Source of the DNA: Vibrio hangzhouensis
GTDB taxonomy: Bacteria > Pseudomonadota > Gammaproteobacteria > Enterobacterales > Vibrionaceae
Length of the DNA: 64,000 nucleotides
Direction of reading: 5' to 3'
NCBI RefSeq assembly: GCF_900107935.1
Contig: NZ_FNVG01000001.1
Span: 310,001-374,000 of the forward strand
The notes under the pieces were generated by a model that was given only the letters and a program-made list of their open reading frames with translations, was not told where the DNA came from and did no database searches. The stretch's first letter is position 1; each line of letters starts with the position of its first letter. Below, piece by piece: positions 1 to 9,877 of this stretch. The position numbers and the translations under genes were made by a program.

Positions 1-1
1 G

Positions 2-790
2 GTGTCGGAAAAAGTAAATTCAGTCGATCGTCTTATCAACGTTATTGAACGAATTGGCGAAGCAAAGAGCCCTATCTCGGCATCTGATATTATCTTCGAG
101 TCAGGGATTCCTAAGCCTACGTGTCACCGATTGTTGCAGCAACTCGATGACGCCAGCTACATCCAGTCCGATGAACGCGGTCATTTCTATCCTGGTTCAC
201 AAATGCTGTCTATTGCATTAGATGTGAGATGGACCAATCAGCATAAACTGCAACGACAAGCTATTCTGCACGGCCTTTCTCGTAAGCTAGAGGAGACATG
301 CGGTTTAGCGTTAGCGAATGATGACGCTAGTCCACATATGGTCTACTACGACCGAATTCAAACTAATTGGCCTCTGCAGATTGTAATCCCAGTGGGATTT
401 CCAACGCCACTATGGGCTTCCGCGAGCGGTAAACTTTACTTAAGTACGCTTACCCCACCGCAGTTACGCCGTGTGTTGAGTAAGATTGAGCTTACCCAGT
501 GCGCAAAAAATACCATCATTGATAGACAGAGTCTTAAAAAAGAACTGAGTCTCATCCAGCGTCGTGGATACAGTGTCGATAACGAAGAGTTTATCGACGG
601 TATGGTCGCCATAGCTCTACCGCTGTACGACCAGATGGGGCACTTTATGGCTGCGTTATTCTGCCACTGCCCTAAAAGTCGAAAAAACGTTGATGACTTA
701 GAAAATTACTTACCTATATTGCGTACTGCACAGAGCAGTTTAGAAGCGGTGTATCGAGAAATGAAAGAGTTGGCAGATGGTAGTGCATGA
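2..790 (+). CDS. IclR-family transcriptional regulator
   Basis: Helix-turn-helix regulator of the IclR family, 262 residues, the usual family length. The winged HTH covers roughly residues 5-65 and the effector-binding IclR domain roughly 80-255, with the ASASGKLYL and DNEEFIDGMVAIA stretches typical of the family ligand pocket. The reading frame opens with GTG at the second base of the window, so no ribosome binding site can be seen and the true start may lie upstream, although the N-terminus already fits a complete IclR HTH. It is convergent with a second, clearly related IclR gene at 890-1666. The effector is unknown; the neighbouring polyol/sugar catabolic genes make a small carbohydrate-derived metabolite a reasonable guess. 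Confidence 0.88.
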   Translation: MSEKVNSVDRLINVIERIGEAKSPISASDIIFESGIPKPTCHRLLQQLDDASYIQSDERGHFYPGSQMLSIALDVRWTNQHKLQRQAILHGLSRKLEETCGLALANDDASPHMVYYDRIQTNWPLQIVIPVGFPTPLWASASGKLYLSTLTPPQLRRVLSKIELTQCAKNTIIDRQSLKKELSLIQRRGYSVDNEEFIDGMVAIALPLYDQMGHFMAALFCHCPKSRKNVDDLENYLPILRTAQSSLEAVYREMKELADGSA

Positions 791-889
791 GCCATATGAA
801 CATAGCCATCGACCTATCGGTGCAAAGGTCTCAATCACTTCTGGGCCATCGATTATAGGGCAATCGACTTACTGACCTATTCGAACCAG

Positions 890-1666
890 CTATAACTCAT
901 TAAGCGTAAACTCAGCGATCTCTCGTGCAGCCGAATGTAAATCAGGAAGATGAGTTTTTAATTTCTCCAAAGAGGTGCGAAAACTTGGCGCATGACAAAA
1001 CAGGTAACCAAAACTGATATCATCAGAGCCTATCGGCACTGAAATTGCCACCATACCGTCAACAAATTCTTCATTGTCTTCACCAAATCCTTGTTCAGCA
1101 ATACGACTTAGCTCTTCGAGAAACAAACCTTCATTGGTTATAGTATTCGGTGTGTATTCAGTTAACCCCATATGCTGCACGACGTTTTCGCGAATTGAAG
1201 TATCCAATGAAGCGAGATAAAGCTTACCCGATGCGGAAGCAGCAATCGGAACCGGACTCCCCTCTGCTAAATTGATTTGCAGCGGCCAGTTACAATTCAC
1301 ACGCTCAAAGTAAATCATTTCAATACCATTAGGGACTGAAATGCCGCACGTTTCACCAATCGTGTCGGCAAGGCGTTGCAACACTGACGTTCTTTGTTCA
1401 GAAAAGCGTTGGTTCTTCAAAATATCATGGGATAAAGACTGAAGGTTTGGCCCCGCGATAACGCGACCAATGATATTTTCTTGGAGATGGCCCAAAGAGA
1501 TAAGCTGGTTGATCAGTTTATTCGCAGACGCTATCGGCATAGACAGTTGTTCGGCGATGGACTCTCTGTTGAGTTGACCGCGACTCTTTGCCACGATGGC
1601 GAGCACTTGTAATACTCGGTCTAGAGTTGAACCTTTGGTCGTATTCGCCGAACTAGAGCTTGTCAT
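890..1666 (-). CDS. IclR-family transcriptional regulator (paralogue)
   Basis: 258-residue IclR-family regulator with an N-terminal winged HTH (about residues 15-75) and a C-terminal effector domain (about 90-255). It shares with its convergent neighbour the ETCG, NWPLQI, ASASGKLYL and DNEEF(I/V)DGMVAI blocks, so the two are paralogues and may answer related ligands. The N-terminal 12 residues are Ser/Thr-rich and look disordered. It is transcribed in the same direction as the giant exported protein downstream, after a terminator-separated gap. No operator could be assigned. Family call is firm; the target genes are inference. Confidence 0.9.
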   Translation of the reverse strand: MTSSSSANTTKGSTLDRVLQVLAIVAKSRGQLNRESIAEQLSMPIASANKLINQLISLGHLQENIIGRVIAGPNLQSLSHDILKNQRFSEQRTSVLQRLADTIGETCGISVPNGIEMIYFERVNCNWPLQINLAEGSPVPIAASASGKLYLASLDTSIRENVVQHMGLTEYTPNTITNEGLFLEELSRIAEQGFGEDNEEFVDGMVAISVPIGSDDISFGYLFCHAPSFRTSLEKLKTHLPDLHSAAREIAEFTLNEL

Positions 1667-1764
1667 AGAGCTACATTCATCCTTGATGCGGTATTCGATA
1701 TGTTTTGAATAGCCTATTGCTTTTACTGACTAAGTGCAACCTTGTACAAAGCCTAAGTAACAGA

Positions 1765-1793
1765 TATTAAAAGGGCTTGCCGAAGCAAGCCCT
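1765..1793 (-). terminator. Rho-independent terminator of the giant exported protein gene
   Basis: Perfect 9-bp stem AGGGCTTGC/GCAAGCCCT at 1772-1780 and 1785-1793. Read on the minus strand the loop is TTCG (a stable UUCG-type tetraloop) and the stem runs into TTTTAAT. It lies just beyond the stop codon at 1801. Confidence 0.85.
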
Positions 1794-1800
1794 ATTCAAG

Positions 1801-4800
1801 TTAGTTCTGCAGTAGTTTCGCATCTCCCCAACTTGCGTGGTCATAGCCATTGCCATTTCCGGCATCATTCACCTTGAGTGTGATAGTCGTAGCGTCTACT
1901 GGAATATCAACAGAAACGGATTCAGCGTTATCTGAACCGGTCAATGTAGCGCTTTGATAGTACAACACGCCATCCAGTTCTACTTGGAATACTACCGAGC
2001 CAGAGTTACCCACTTCGTCATCAACACCAACACTAGCGGTAAAGCGACTGTACTGACCTGCAGAAATGGTATAAGTGATCGTTGAGTTCGCATGTACCCC
2101 CAATCCTTTGGCGAAGGTTTGTCCGCCTATTGTAATGATGGTGCCATCTTGCGCTTCTCGTTCCCCATTACTCATGTCTTTTTCGATGGGTCCCCAGCCG
2201 TTGGTTGAGTTGTCTTCCTGTAAGTCGCTAAGATAAACGCTCGTTGGCGGTATTGGCGAGCTTCCTGGATCCTCAGTCATAAAAAGATTACCCGAACCGT
2301 TATCGGATGGATGAATCCAGTTGCTGTCACCGTCTGGGTCGTAGGCGAACGCCAATCCAGTATGAGGTCCACTGCCCCCATTGCCATTACTCAGCCTCAA
2401 CTCAAACTGATGCCAGCCAGGGGATAAGTTTAGGTTGCCAGTCGAGACTCGATCGCTCCAGAGATCGCTACTTAGTACTAGTTGTCCATCAATCCATAGA
2501 CGCGTCTTATCATCATTGTTTTCACTGAATGAAATCTGACCGTCAGCATCGTAGATATAACCAGTAAACACTTCGGTAGTATTACCAGCAATAGCATCTT
2601 CCGTTTCGCTTAATGAGGTTGTTATTGACGCTTTCGGGTTAGCATCGGTTTCATTAATATTGCCCGAAACGGTGCCGTAAAACAGCCCAGGTACGGCGGC
2701 ACTGCCCCCTTCACTTGGTGTGCGAAGCTTAGCGTCCCCCCAAGAACCATGGTCACTACCGACTCCGTCACCTGCATCACTCACCACTAGCTTGAGCTCC
2801 TGCGCGCTACTTGGAATGTTGACTTGCACGTACTCGGCAACATCACTTCCTCGTAATACGCTACTTTGATAAGCCATCAAGCCATCAAGCCAAACTTCAA
2901 ACACAACGGAGCCTGAGCTGCCCGTCTCATCATCAACACCGATGAAAGCTGTAAACTGATCGTAGGTGCCACCTGTCAGGCTATACGTCACTTCTGAATG
3001 AGCATGAACACCAAGTCCTTTGGTAAATTCACTACCACCAATGGATATCGTTTGACCATCACCCGCAGCGTTTTCACCGACACTGGTGTCTTTTTCAATC
3101 GGTCCCCACCCATTGGTTGCACTTGTTTCCGCTAGATCACTGAGGTAGGTATAGGTGGTCGCTTGCGGTGGTTCAGGCACCACAATCTCAGGGCCTTCGT
3201 ATTCAATTTGCTCTAGATACGCCACCAATGCAGCGCGCTCTGCGTTATCCGCCACGCTATGCTGCGAGCCAATTTGCAACACGTCATCCAGCGTTGCCGC
3301 TTGACCGTTATGGAAGTATGGCGCGCTACCCCAAAGACCTATCAAACTCGGCGTATCAAAGCCAGTACCTGCCAATGAAGTACCGATGCCTTGCCCTGAA
3401 GACGCATCAATGGTGCCGACATCGTGTCTCTGCATATCGGTGTAGTACACTCCTGTATGACAAGTGTCACACCCTTTCGAGGCAAACAGAGCTTGACCCG
3501 TTAAGGCTTCAGCAGTTAACGTGCCAGAGGCATCTCGGTGTGGACTTTTAGGGAATTGATTTAAGCTACTGACGTAAAACGCAAGGTTATCTAAGTCTTC
3601 ACTTTTGCCTGCTTTCGATGTCCCTAGCGGGTTTTCCGACAGGCTAAACAAGGCGTCTACCATAAATCCACGACCACCGAAGGCGTAGCGAATATCGTTT
3701 TCGAAATCCTGTATCTCGTCAAAGTTCGCTGTCCAATGCACTCGACCATTACCTGTGCCTGTCTTGCCCAATAAAGAGATGGTGTTTCTTAACCCTTCAC
3801 CACGGTCGGTAAAGTCCCACACCCTATGGTCACTATCGCCATCTGCGTGGCAGCTGGCACAAGATATGTAGCCATCTTGAGTCATTCTCGCATCGGCTGC
3901 GTTGTAGAAGATCTGTTTGCCGCGTAGCACTCGTGGATGCAGTGTTTCGTTCGCCACCACAGAGACTTGGGCCAAGGTTGCAATATCACCTCGATCCGTT
4001 AAGAACGCATTGACGTCATGCACAGATACCGTTCTTGACATAAAGTTGTGAACAAACAATGTAGTCCCCGATAGTACGAGCCCTCTTGGCGCTAGACCAG
4101 TATCAAAAATCTCCCCTGCTCTGTTTAGGTTGTAGGTATTGCGAATTTCAATGCTATTCTGGCCTTCTACCGCAATAAAAATCAGATCACCGATATCACT
4201 AAATACGGCGGCTTTAGGCTGCGCGCGATCATCGATATCTAGTGCATTGTCCATGACCATTTTTGAGTTAAGATCGAGTCGGTTGACCACAGCTCTGACC
4301 GTCGTTTCGAAAGTCAGTTTTTTTGAAGCATCACCTTCCAGATAAGAACCGCGATCAACATTAGCTTTGTTAGAGGGCAACCAAGCACTATATCCATCCG
4401 GAGAGATCGTAACGGAGCCAAGATAGTTAGCAATGCCTCGGCTTCTGTCTGGGCCATCAATTGTTGTCGTATCTTTAGCGATAAGGTAACTCTGATCGAT
4501 TGTCATACTTGACATATCAACCGCCACTACTTCAGCGTTGGCTTGAGGCGAAATAAAGCGGGTGACCAGAACCTGTGATGACGTGCTGTCTACCGCAATG
4601 CCTCTTGCGCTATGACCAACATCCACTGATGCCACTATAGCTTTGGTGCTTGGATCGATCTTAATCAACTTACCACTCGCCTGCAGTGATACAAACGCGT
4701 TACCACCATCTGGGGAGAAAGCGATGCCGTATGGCTTAGACCCTCTTGGCAGCACGATCGTATCCACAAACTGACCGGTATTTGTCAGCACAGTGATACT

Positions 4801-6813
4801 GGCATCCGCCTGATTAACCACCCATAGATTGCCATTTGGCGCAACCGCCAGAGTTCTCGGCTGATCGCCCACCGCAGCTTCCCATAATTTGCCGTACGGA
4901 GCTGTGCTTTCGATGGCACTAACGGTATCGTTGTCTTCGTTAACCACAACAACCTGACCATTGGCTTCCACTATGGTTGATGATGCCGTTGGTGAGACCG
5001 TTGTTGGTTGACGATATACTGTGATTGGTACCGACTTACTGCTTTCAAACACGCCATCCGCCGTGGTTTCTTTAATCGTCACCACCGCAGACCAATGGTT
5101 AGGCTGATTGTAGGTATAACTCGCGTTTCCGCTGTTCGAAAACGGTGTCGAACCACTACCGTCGCCAAAGTTCCAAGAATACTCAAGACTGCCACCTAGC
5201 AAAGGGGGCGTAGAAGCAGACACATTAACACTGCTGCCTAGCGTCACTTTATCATTGGCTGACAAGCTCACATCGTGGCCGACTTGCGAGCCCGTAGCAA
5301 AGCGATATTCAGTGCGTGCCATCGGGTTACCAGCAAAGTCCTCAATGCCTTCAAGCACGACTTCGTAAATACTGTCCGCTTCTAGTGATTGGGAGGGAGT
5401 AAAGTGGATAAATCCAAGGTTGGTGCTGTACTCCCCTTGAAGCGAGGCTGAACTACCGATTTTGGTGACAGTAAACGAGCTACTATTGACCGATTCCATC
5501 AACACGCTATCTGATAACGCCACACCAATACGGGTCGATAAAGGTTGCAATGTCGCGTCGATCGCAGGGTTAGCGGCGGAGATATAGGGAGGAACATTGT
5601 CCGACATACTTTGATGTGCAATCAAACCACTGCCAGAACCATGGTCGTTACCAACCCAAACTAAGTTACCAAATGGAAACACCTGACCATGGTCAGTGTT
5701 GCTGCTTGTGGCATTCAGTGAGCTGCGCCCAAGTTCACGTATGTTGTTGATATCGCTGACGTCTAACACCGCAATATCGTCTTGGTTACCCAGAAACAAC
5801 TTGTTGTCTTGAACGTTACAATAAAGATTCTCGAATCCAGTAAGCTTTTCATTAACTAACGTCATCGGGTTGGTGGTCGTATCATAAACACGCAAATAGT
5901 CGTTGGTGCTTCGCGCCCCGAAATACGCATATTTGCCATCCCAACAGGAAGCATAGTACTTCTCTGGAAGACGATTAACCGTCTTGACCAAGGTTGGGTT
6001 AACCGGGTCATCTATGTTGAGCATGGAAAAACCCGCAGTCCCTTCCATGCTGGAAATAAACATGCGGTTACCTAGCGCAAAAACTGGTCCTATGTTGAAC
6101 CCACCCAGTTCCGAGTTCGGCACGGTTTTCACCAGTGTCGGGTTGCTCATGTCGCTGGTATCAACAATGGTTAACCCTGCATTGCCGCGAGCGATATAAA
6201 GATAGGGAGCTTGCCAAAACAGCTGCCAAGAGACGTTGTTGTAATCACCGAAGTTCACGCCAGAAATCGCCAGTTTCGACAAGCGCACAGGATTAGTCAC
6301 GTCAGACCAATCCCAGATTTCTATCCCTTTCCCCGTTTGGATGGCAATGGTGTTGTTCTCCCCCAAACCAAACGAGTGCGGCTCTCTAAACTCCGCTGTT
6401 CTTAATCCATCTCCTGTGCGGTTCAAATCAGCAAGGTCGGGCTCATACACCGTTTTTACCAGTTGCATCGCTTTGGGATTGGAGACATCCAGAGCGATCC
6501 AACCTCCTGGCCCTCCACCACTGTCAGGTGCAAATACGCCGACCATATAGCCGTTAAGCATGGTCATGACGTTCACGCCATAGTGTTTTCTGCCAGGATA
6601 ATCGGGGGGAAGAAAGTTGGTGGTATCGTCAATGAGTGGACGCGATACATGAGTAAACGCCTCTGATGAGCCGTAAGTAAGGTTACCCAATCCGGGACCT
6701 TGTGCAGCATTTGCTGCGGCAATAAACGAGGTACTGCATAGTCCCGCTAATACACTGCTCACAACAGGGCGACGCCAAGTCTCTAAAGACTTTATCAAGC
6801 GATTGGCTTTCAT
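1801..6813 (-). CDS. giant exported multidomain protein: LVIVD and YVTN propellers, di-haem cytochrome c domain, NPCBM-PA14-NPCBM
   Basis: Predicted exported redox protein of 1,670 residues. The start is placed at 6813, preceded by AAGGAGAAGG; a longer frame opens at 6885 without a comparable site. A signal peptide ends near residue 36 (ANA-A). Domain order by eye: LVIVD-type propeller repeats (about 60-395), a Big_5-like Ig domain (about 405-510), a PKD domain with WNFGDGS (about 516-604), a YVTN-type beta-propeller (about 630-960), a cytochrome c peroxidase/MauG-like region with haem sites CASCH at 985-989 and CDTCH at 1115-1119, then NPCBM (about 1219-1365), PA14 (about 1370-1500) and a second NPCBM (about 1527-1670). 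The two NPCBM copies are strikingly alike. It probably acts in the periplasm or outside the cell on or near a polysaccharide; the reaction is unknown. Confidence 0.85.
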   Translation of the reverse strand: MKANRLIKSLETWRRPVVSSVLAGLCSTSFIAAANAAQGPGLGNLTYGSSEAFTHVSRPLIDDTTNFLPPDYPGRKHYGVNVMTMLNGYMVGVFAPDSGGGPGGWIALDVSNPKAMQLVKTVYEPDLADLNRTGDGLRTAEFREPHSFGLGENNTIAIQTGKGIEIWDWSDVTNPVRLSKLAISGVNFGDYNNVSWQLFWQAPYLYIARGNAGLTIVDTSDMSNPTLVKTVPNSELGGFNIGPVFALGNRMFISSMEGTAGFSMLNIDDPVNPTLVKTVNRLPEKYYASCWDGKYAYFGARSTNDYLRVYDTTTNPMTLVNEKLTGFENLYCNVQDNKLFLGNQDDIAVLDVSDINNIRELGRSSLNATSSNTDHGQVFPFGNLVWVGNDHGSGSGLIAHQSMSDNVPPYISAANPAIDATLQPLSTRIGVALSDSVLMESVNSSSFTVTKIGSSASLQGEYSTNLGFIHFTPSQSLEADSIYEVVLEGIEDFAGNPMARTEYRFATGSQVGHDVSLSANDKVTLGSSVNVSASTPPLLGGSLEYSWNFGDGSGSTPFSNSGNASYTYNQPNHWSAVVTIKETTADGVFESSKSVPITVYRQPTTVSPTASSTIVEANGQVVVVNEDNDTVSAIESTAPYGKLWEAAVGDQPRTLAVAPNGNLWVVNQADASITVLTNTGQFVDTIVLPRGSKPYGIAFSPDGGNAFVSLQASGKLIKIDPSTKAIVASVDVGHSARGIAVDSTSSQVLVTRFISPQANAEVVAVDMSSMTIDQSYLIAKDTTTIDGPDRSRGIANYLGSVTISPDGYSAWLPSNKANVDRGSYLEGDASKKLTFETTVRAVVNRLDLNSKMVMDNALDIDDRAQPKAAVFSDIGDLIFIAVEGQNSIEIRNTYNLNRAGEIFDTGLAPRGLVLSGTTLFVHNFMSRTVSVHDVNAFLTDRGDIATLAQVSVVANETLHPRVLRGKQIFYNAADARMTQDGYISCASCHADGDSDHRVWDFTDRGEGLRNTISLLGKTGTGNGRVHWTANFDEIQDFENDIRYAFGGRGFMVDALFSLSENPLGTSKAGKSEDLDNLAFYVSSLNQFPKSPHRDASGTLTAEALTGQALFASKGCDTCHTGVYYTDMQRHDVGTIDASSGQGIGTSLAGTGFDTPSLIGLWGSAPYFHNGQAATLDDVLQIGSQHSVADNAERAALVAYLEQIEYEGPEIVVPEPPQATTYTYLSDLAETSATNGWGPIEKDTSVGENAAGDGQTISIGGSEFTKGLGVHAHSEVTYSLTGGTYDQFTAFIGVDDETGSSGSVVFEVWLDGLMAYQSSVLRGSDVAEYVQVNIPSSAQELKLVVSDAGDGVGSDHGSWGDAKLRTPSEGGSAAVPGLFYGTVSGNINETDANPKASITTSLSETEDAIAGNTTEVFTGYIYDADGQISFSENNDDKTRLWIDGQLVLSSDLWSDRVSTGNLNLSPGWHQFELRLSNGNGGSGPHTGLAFAYDPDGDSNWIHPSDNGSGNLFMTEDPGSSPIPPTSVYLSDLQEDNSTNGWGPIEKDMSNGEREAQDGTIITIGGQTFAKGLGVHANSTITYTISAGQYSRFTASVGVDDEVGNSGSVVFQVELDGVLYYQSATLTGSDNAESVSVDIPVDATTITLKVNDAGNGNGYDHASWGDAKLLQN

Positions 6814-6994
6814 CGCCTTCTCCTTGTTTTTTATGGTCACTAAACAAAGCTCACTTCTCATTGAAAAGTGAGCACTAAAAAACATGAAGAGGACAGAATC
6901 GCCTACCCAATCAATCCAAAATTAGACAGTTTGCCTCGTTGACTCACTGCCCAAATTTAAGCAAACCTACCGCACACCTCCTCACGTCAATGCG

Positions 6995-8518
6995 TTATTT
7001 CATAGTTGGCATGACGAATTCGGCTTGAGTCTGTATGCTGTCCTTTGAACCGACTTTCACATCAGATTCAGGCCAACGAATGGTGATGGTTTTCATTCGA
7101 GTAAAGAATCGAACTCCGTCAGGACCGTGCATATGCAGCGGACCAAATAGTGAGCGCTTCCAGCCGCCAAAACTATGGAATGCCATTGGTACCGGAATGG
7201 GCACATTCACTCCCACCATACCGATATGAACGTTGGCGGAGAAATCTCGCGCTGTATCGCCGTCTGCTGTAAAGATGGCCGTACCATTGCCATATTCATG
7301 ATCGTTTATGATTTGCAGAGCTTCTTGGTAGGTATTGACTCGAACAATGCAAAGCACAGGACCAAATATTTCTTCCTGATACACAGTCATATCGGTGGTC
7401 ACTTGGTCGAACAAGGTACCACCAACAAAAAAGCCATCGCTCGACTGAGCCAGTTCTAATTCTCGACCATCAACAAGTAAGGCCGCGCCCTCTTCCTGGC
7501 CTTTTTGAATGTAACCACAAACTTTTTGCTTATGCTCTTTGGTAATCAGTGGCCCCATATCGTTTTCAATCTCTTGACCGTAACCGGGCCCGACTTTTAA
7601 CGTGGCTAACTTGTCTTGAAGGTGACGAGCCAATGCATCACCCGTTTCATCACCAACAGCGACAGCAACCGAAATCGCCATACAGCGCTCTCCAGCTGCC
7701 CCATAGGCTGCGCCCATCAGCGCATTCACTGCACCGTCAATATCAGCATCAGGCATAACCACCATATGGTTTTTCGCACCACCTAAGGCCTGAACGCGCT
7801 TGCCGTATTTCGCGCCTTCAGAATAGATGTATTCTGCGATCGGTGTAGAACCAACAAAACTGACGGCTTCGACTCTCGGGTCTTGCAGTAAAGTATCTAC
7901 CGCTTCTTTATCCCCTTGAACCACATTAAACACACCATCAGGTAATCCCGCTTGTTTCAGAAGGTCAGCAATAAACAGTGGCGCAGACGGATTTTTCTCT
8001 GACGGCTTTAAGATAAAGGTATTTCCCGTCGCGATGGCAATAGGAAACATCCACATCGGTACCATGACTGGGAAGTTAAATGGCGAAATCCCGGCCACCA
8101 CACCAAGTGGCATCATTTGCGAGTGTGAGTCTACGCCAGTCCCAACGTTTAGGCTGTGCTCCCCTTTTTGCAGATGTGGGATGCCGCAGGCAAACTCGAC
8201 TACTTCTAGCCCTCGAGTGATCTCACCTAATGCATCGCTAAATACCTTGCCATGTTCACGACTAATAATATTCGCCAGCTCATCGCGGTTTTGCTCTAAC
8301 AAAGTTTTGAACTTAAACATGACTCTGGCGCGATTAAGCGGCGTGATTTTAGCCCATGAATCTAGCGCTTCCTGTGCGATAGTAATTGCCTGCTCTACTT
8401 CCTGTTTTGAGCACAATCCAACTTGGTTCTGCACTTCGCCTGTAGCAGGGTCATAAACCGGTAAATGTCTTTCCGACTGACTTTCAACATATTGATTATT
8501 AATAAAACTACTGATCAT
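6995..8518 (-). CDS. CoA-acylating aldehyde dehydrogenase, methylmalonate-semialdehyde dehydrogenase type
   Basis: 507-residue member of the aldehyde dehydrogenase superfamily, closest by eye to the MmsA/IolA methylmalonate-semialdehyde dehydrogenases, which use NAD and coenzyme A to oxidise a semialdehyde. The catalytic cysteine lies in GERCMAIS at about residue 279, and FNFPVMVPMWM and the C-terminal PMAFHSFGGWKRSLFG block are characteristic of that subgroup. The start at 8518 is chosen because AAGGATG precedes it; a longer frame begins at 8575 inside the upstream gene. It lies 50 bp downstream of the iron alcohol dehydrogenase and is likely co-transcribed, so the pair could convert an alcohol to an acid or acyl-CoA. 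No inositol or valine genes are nearby, so the natural substrate is open. Confidence 0.86.
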   Translation of the reverse strand: MISSFINNQYVESQSERHLPVYDPATGEVQNQVGLCSKQEVEQAITIAQEALDSWAKITPLNRARVMFKFKTLLEQNRDELANIISREHGKVFSDALGEITRGLEVVEFACGIPHLQKGEHSLNVGTGVDSHSQMMPLGVVAGISPFNFPVMVPMWMFPIAIATGNTFILKPSEKNPSAPLFIADLLKQAGLPDGVFNVVQGDKEAVDTLLQDPRVEAVSFVGSTPIAEYIYSEGAKYGKRVQALGGAKNHMVVMPDADIDGAVNALMGAAYGAAGERCMAISVAVAVGDETGDALARHLQDKLATLKVGPGYGQEIENDMGPLITKEHKQKVCGYIQKGQEEGAALLVDGRELELAQSSDGFFVGGTLFDQVTTDMTVYQEEIFGPVLCIVRVNTYQEALQIINDHEYGNGTAIFTADGDTARDFSANVHIGMVGVNVPIPVPMAFHSFGGWKRSLFGPLHMHGPDGVRFFTRMKTITIRWPESDVKVGSKDSIQTQAEFVMPTMK

Positions 8519-8568
8519 GTTTTCATCCTTGTTTAGTATTCTGAGGCTTAATTGGGGAAATTCAGGCT

Positions 8569-9726
8569 CTACCAAGCGGCCTTATACAGCTCGATCACTT
8601 CTTCTTTGTTTGGAATTCGAGGATTGTTGTTGGGCGATCCAGAAGCCAGAGCTTGCTCAGACATGATGTCGAGATTTGACCAAAACGCCTGTTTATCAAT
8701 TCCAAAGTCACTCATGGAAGGAACGTTCAGATCCTGATTGATCTGTTTGAGTTCCAGCAGTAGCGCAGCGACTGCATCGTCGTCATTAGCGCTCGCATCA
8801 ACCACGCCCATTGCTCTAGAGCACTCGGCATACCGTGTTTTAGCTGCTGGAATCGAGTATTCCGTTACCGTCGGTAATAACATGGCGTTGCTCATACCGT
8901 GAGGTACATGAAAATGCGCGCCAATTGGGCGACTCATACCATGCACCAAGGCGACAGATGCGTTAGAAAACGCAATGCCTGCGAGCGTCGCGCCGAGCAT
9001 CATTTGCTCTTTGGCGTATTTATTGTCTGGATTGTTGACGGCTTCACGCAGGTTTGGCGCGATAAGTTTCATCGCCAATAACGCTTGCTGGTCAGTAAAC
9101 AAGCCCGACTTTCCACTGACATAGGCTTCAATGGCGTGAGTTAACGCATCAATTCCCGTATCCGCTGTGATGCGCTCCGGAGCCGTCATCGTTAAAGTAA
9201 AATCAATGATGGCGGCTAAAGGAATAAGACCCGGTCCCATGCATAGCAGTTTTTCGTCATTGGTTTCGTCGGTAATAATGGTCACTTTGGTGACTTCCGA
9301 GCCCGTTCCCGCTGTGGTTGGAATCGCAATCAACGGCATAATCGGTGAGGTAACGATATTGGGAACACTGTAATCTCGAATTCGACCTTGGTGCTCCGCA
9401 AGCAAAGCAATCGCTTTAGCACTGTCAATCACACTGCCGCCACCCAGTGCGATGACACCATCGTAGTGCCCATCAATCACTTTATTGACCGCCGGAAGTA
9501 TCGACGCCTCCGTTGGTTCTGGAATAGTGTCAGTGAAAACATCTGCCTCAACACCAGCTTGATTAACGACGGACTTTAGCTGATCAACCTGGCCTAAGGT
9601 TTTCATCACTGGATCAGACACAATCATGACGCGACGACAACCCAGCTGGATAGCTATCTCTCCCGCTCGCGCTGTCGCGCCTTCACCTACCTCTAAAAGC
9701 TTTGGCAAAACAATAGATTGGCTCAT
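8569..9726 (-). CDS. iron-containing alcohol dehydrogenase
   Basis: 385-residue group III (Fe-dependent) alcohol dehydrogenase, the family of FucO, YiaY and AdhB. It has the nucleotide-binding GGGSVIDSAKAIA segment, the TTAGTGSEVT motif, and the metal-binding histidine region HGMSRPIGAHFHVPHG. It would interconvert a short alcohol or diol with its aldehyde using NAD(P)H. First gene of a two-gene operon with the aldehyde dehydrogenase. A GATAC-N5-GTATC inverted repeat sits 23 bp upstream of its start, shared with the ABC importer promoter, so it probably belongs to the same regulon as the polyol genes. Confidence 0.9.
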   Translation of the reverse strand: MSQSIVLPKLLEVGEGATARAGEIAIQLGCRRVMIVSDPVMKTLGQVDQLKSVVNQAGVEADVFTDTIPEPTEASILPAVNKVIDGHYDGVIALGGGSVIDSAKAIALLAEHQGRIRDYSVPNIVTSPIMPLIAIPTTAGTGSEVTKVTIITDETNDEKLLCMGPGLIPLAAIIDFTLTMTAPERITADTGIDALTHAIEAYVSGKSGLFTDQQALLAMKLIAPNLREAVNNPDNKYAKEQMMLGATLAGIAFSNASVALVHGMSRPIGAHFHVPHGMSNAMLLPTVTEYSIPAAKTRYAECSRAMGVVDASANDDDAVAALLLELKQINQDLNVPSMSDFGIDKQAFWSNLDIMSEQALASGSPNNNPRIPNKEEVIELYKAAW

Positions 9727-9748
9727 AATTCACCTCATATTTCATATC

Positions 9749-9763
9749 GATACATTTTGTATC
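9749..9763. promoter_or_regulatory. putative operator, GATAC-N5-GTATC copy 1
   Basis: Inverted repeat GATACATTTTGTATC just upstream of the iron alcohol dehydrogenase start. Two more copies with the same half-sites and spacing occur at 16154-16168 and 16214-16228 in front of the ABC importer. Likely the binding site of the SorC-type regulator at 15037-15996; this is inference from shared sequence. Confidence 0.6.
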
Positions 9764-9877
9764 ATTATTTAAATTCATTTCTTCGGGACGTAACAAGTCC
9801 CCACAACAATGTTGTGGTAAGGCCTTGTTGGCCGCTATCTGTCTAAGTTTGTCGGTTAAAACTCATCAAGCGCTCAA

